Positions 63,439 to 64,000 of a stretch of DNA of 64,000 bases are shown piece by piece. The position numbers and the translations under genes are program-made. Source of the DNA: Rhodococcus sp. ARC_M5 (lineage in GTDB: Bacteria > Actinomycetota > Actinomycetes > Mycobacteriales > Mycobacteriaceae); the NCBI RefSeq assembly GCF_022810405.1, contig NZ_JALGQE010000004.1:248001-312000 (forward strand), read 5' to 3'. Each line of letters starts with the position of its first letter. The stretch's first letter is position 1. The notes beneath the pieces are model-generated. The model saw only the letters and a program-made list of their open reading frames with translations. It ran no database searches and was not told the DNA's origin.

Positions 63439-64000
63439 CCGCTTTCTTGCGGGATGCGAGGCGTCGTCGAGCAGGGTCTTCCACCAGCGCGTAGCTCGCC
63501 GCTGCCACCGGAATCGACAGTGCGAGAGTCACCGGCAACACGAACCACATCCCGCCCGAGAAGGGGACGATGCCGAATACCGGGAACACGACGGCGAGCA
63601 CAGCCAGATGCCAGATGAACAACCCGTACGACCAGCGGCCCAGCGTCAGCATCACCGGATGCTCGAGGAAGCGATGCCGGCGACCGTCCTCGGCGAGAAT
63701 CAGCGGGGCAAGCATCGCGAAGGCCAGTATCGCGCCGAGCAGGATCTTGATCTCGAACTGCCAGGCCGCCGGACGCACCAGCCCCTGCGGACCCGCCAGA
63801 GGAGTCGCCGACACGGCGAACGCGGCAACCGCGATGGACGACATGACGAATCGACGACGAGCCAACCGATGCACCCAGGTCGGTGGCCCCACCGAGATCT
63901 CGGCGAGCAGCATCCCAGCCGCGAACCACGGGAAGTAGCCGGGGAGCCAGTTGTCGTGGTGAATGCCGTCGGGGGTCGACACCGGAACGAACGCCCACGA
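63416..64000 (-). CDS. acyltransferase 3 family membrane protein, C-terminal part
   Basis: The last 194 residues of a polytopic acyltransferase whose start lies beyond the right edge. LPGYFPWFAAGMLLAEISVG, RFLEHPVMLTLGRWSYGLFI, WHLAVLAVVFPVFGI and ASYALVEDPARRRLASRKKA (conserved Glu-Pro/Asp ending) are typical of the Acyl_transf_3/OafA family, which O-acylates cell-surface sugars. Mtb Rv0228, an acyltransferase, lies in the corresponding region. The overlap with the aftD 3' end leaves no room for a terminator. Confidence 0.88.
   Translation of the reverse strand, partial: SWAFVPVSTPDGIHHDNWLPGYFPWFAAGMLLAEISVGPPTWVHRLARRRFVMSSIAVAAFAVSATPLAGPQGLVRPAAWQFEIKILLGAILAFAMLAPLILAEDGRRHRFLEHPVMLTLGRWSYGLFIWHLAVLAVVFPVFGIVPFSGGMWFVLPVTLALSIPVAAASYALVEDPARRRLASRKKAVTASVSH

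Overview
The window comes from a high-GC actinobacterium, most likely a Rhodococcus or close relative. The signs are strong GC bias at third codon positions, frequent GTG/TTG starts, tightly overlapping (ATGA/GTGA) operons, and genes typical of mycolic-acid, arabinogalactan-bearing bacteria: a fused HadA/HadB-type dehydratase, an AftD-type arabinofuranosyltransferase, a DUF4185 (arabinanase-like) protein, FadE5/FadA2/FabG4/HtdX, and PucR- and TetR-type regulators. Comparisons with Mycobacterium tuberculosis (Mtb) gene order are from memory, not from a search.

Layout. 1-3.1 kb: 5' part of a pyruvate dehydrogenase E1-like gene, a TetR regulator and a divergent NmrA/SDR pair. 3.2-7.4 kb: an unusual double-HTH TetR regulator followed by twin palindromic operators and a three-gene operon (VOC/extradiol-type dioxygenase, fumarylacetoacetate hydrolase-family protein, FAD monooxygenase) that looks like an aromatic ring-degradation module. 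7.35-10.7 kb: TspO-like membrane protein, secreted lipase, epoxide hydrolase-like protein, a glyoxalase-fold gene remnant and a hairpin-rich spacer. 10.7-18.4 kb: HadAB fusion, then a minus-strand block with three related actin/Hsp70-fold proteins (two with a membrane helix and Pro/Thr-rich tail), a stand-alone ANTAR protein, a CYTH-CHAD protein and dCTP deaminase. 18.6-23.4 kb: an acyltransferase-like protein, a ThiF-nitroreductase fusion (MoeY/Rv1355c type) and a GAF-GGDEF-EAL cyclic di-GMP enzyme (Rv1354c type), then tRNA-Gly(CCC).

23.7-31.2 kb: secreted GH16 hydrolase, secreted lipase, a PucR regulator divergent from an aldehyde dehydrogenase-GMC oxidoreductase pair, and a lipoprotein. 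31.3-37.8 kb: small membrane protein, methyltransferase, polyprenyl-glycosyltransferase-like membrane protein, then mtnP-epimerase-GT2-DUF2064, an arrangement resembling Mtb Rv0535-Rv0541c, and a MarR regulator. 37.9-41.6 kb: DUF4185 protein, methyltransferase, fadE5.

41.6-52.7 kb is an accessory block lying between fadE5 and fadA2, which are neighbours in Mtb. It holds a repeat-bracketed AbiEi/DUF559 gene, a flavin reductase, a VanW protein, a second PucR regulator and a complete branched-chain-type ABC transporter. From 52.7 kb the Mtb-like order resumes: fadA2, fabG4, htdX, a TetR regulator, lpqI, a universal stress protein, a DUF2613 peptide, aftD and an acyltransferase cut by the window end. 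The fatty-acid genes share a TTACT-N4-AGTAA operator with the TetR gene, suggesting one small regulon.

Best candidates for something undescribed are: the membrane-anchored actin/Hsp70-fold paralogue cluster, the acyltransferase/E1-nitroreductase/c-di-GMP operon, the double-HTH TetR with its twin operators, and the repeat-bracketed AbiEi/DUF559 gene.
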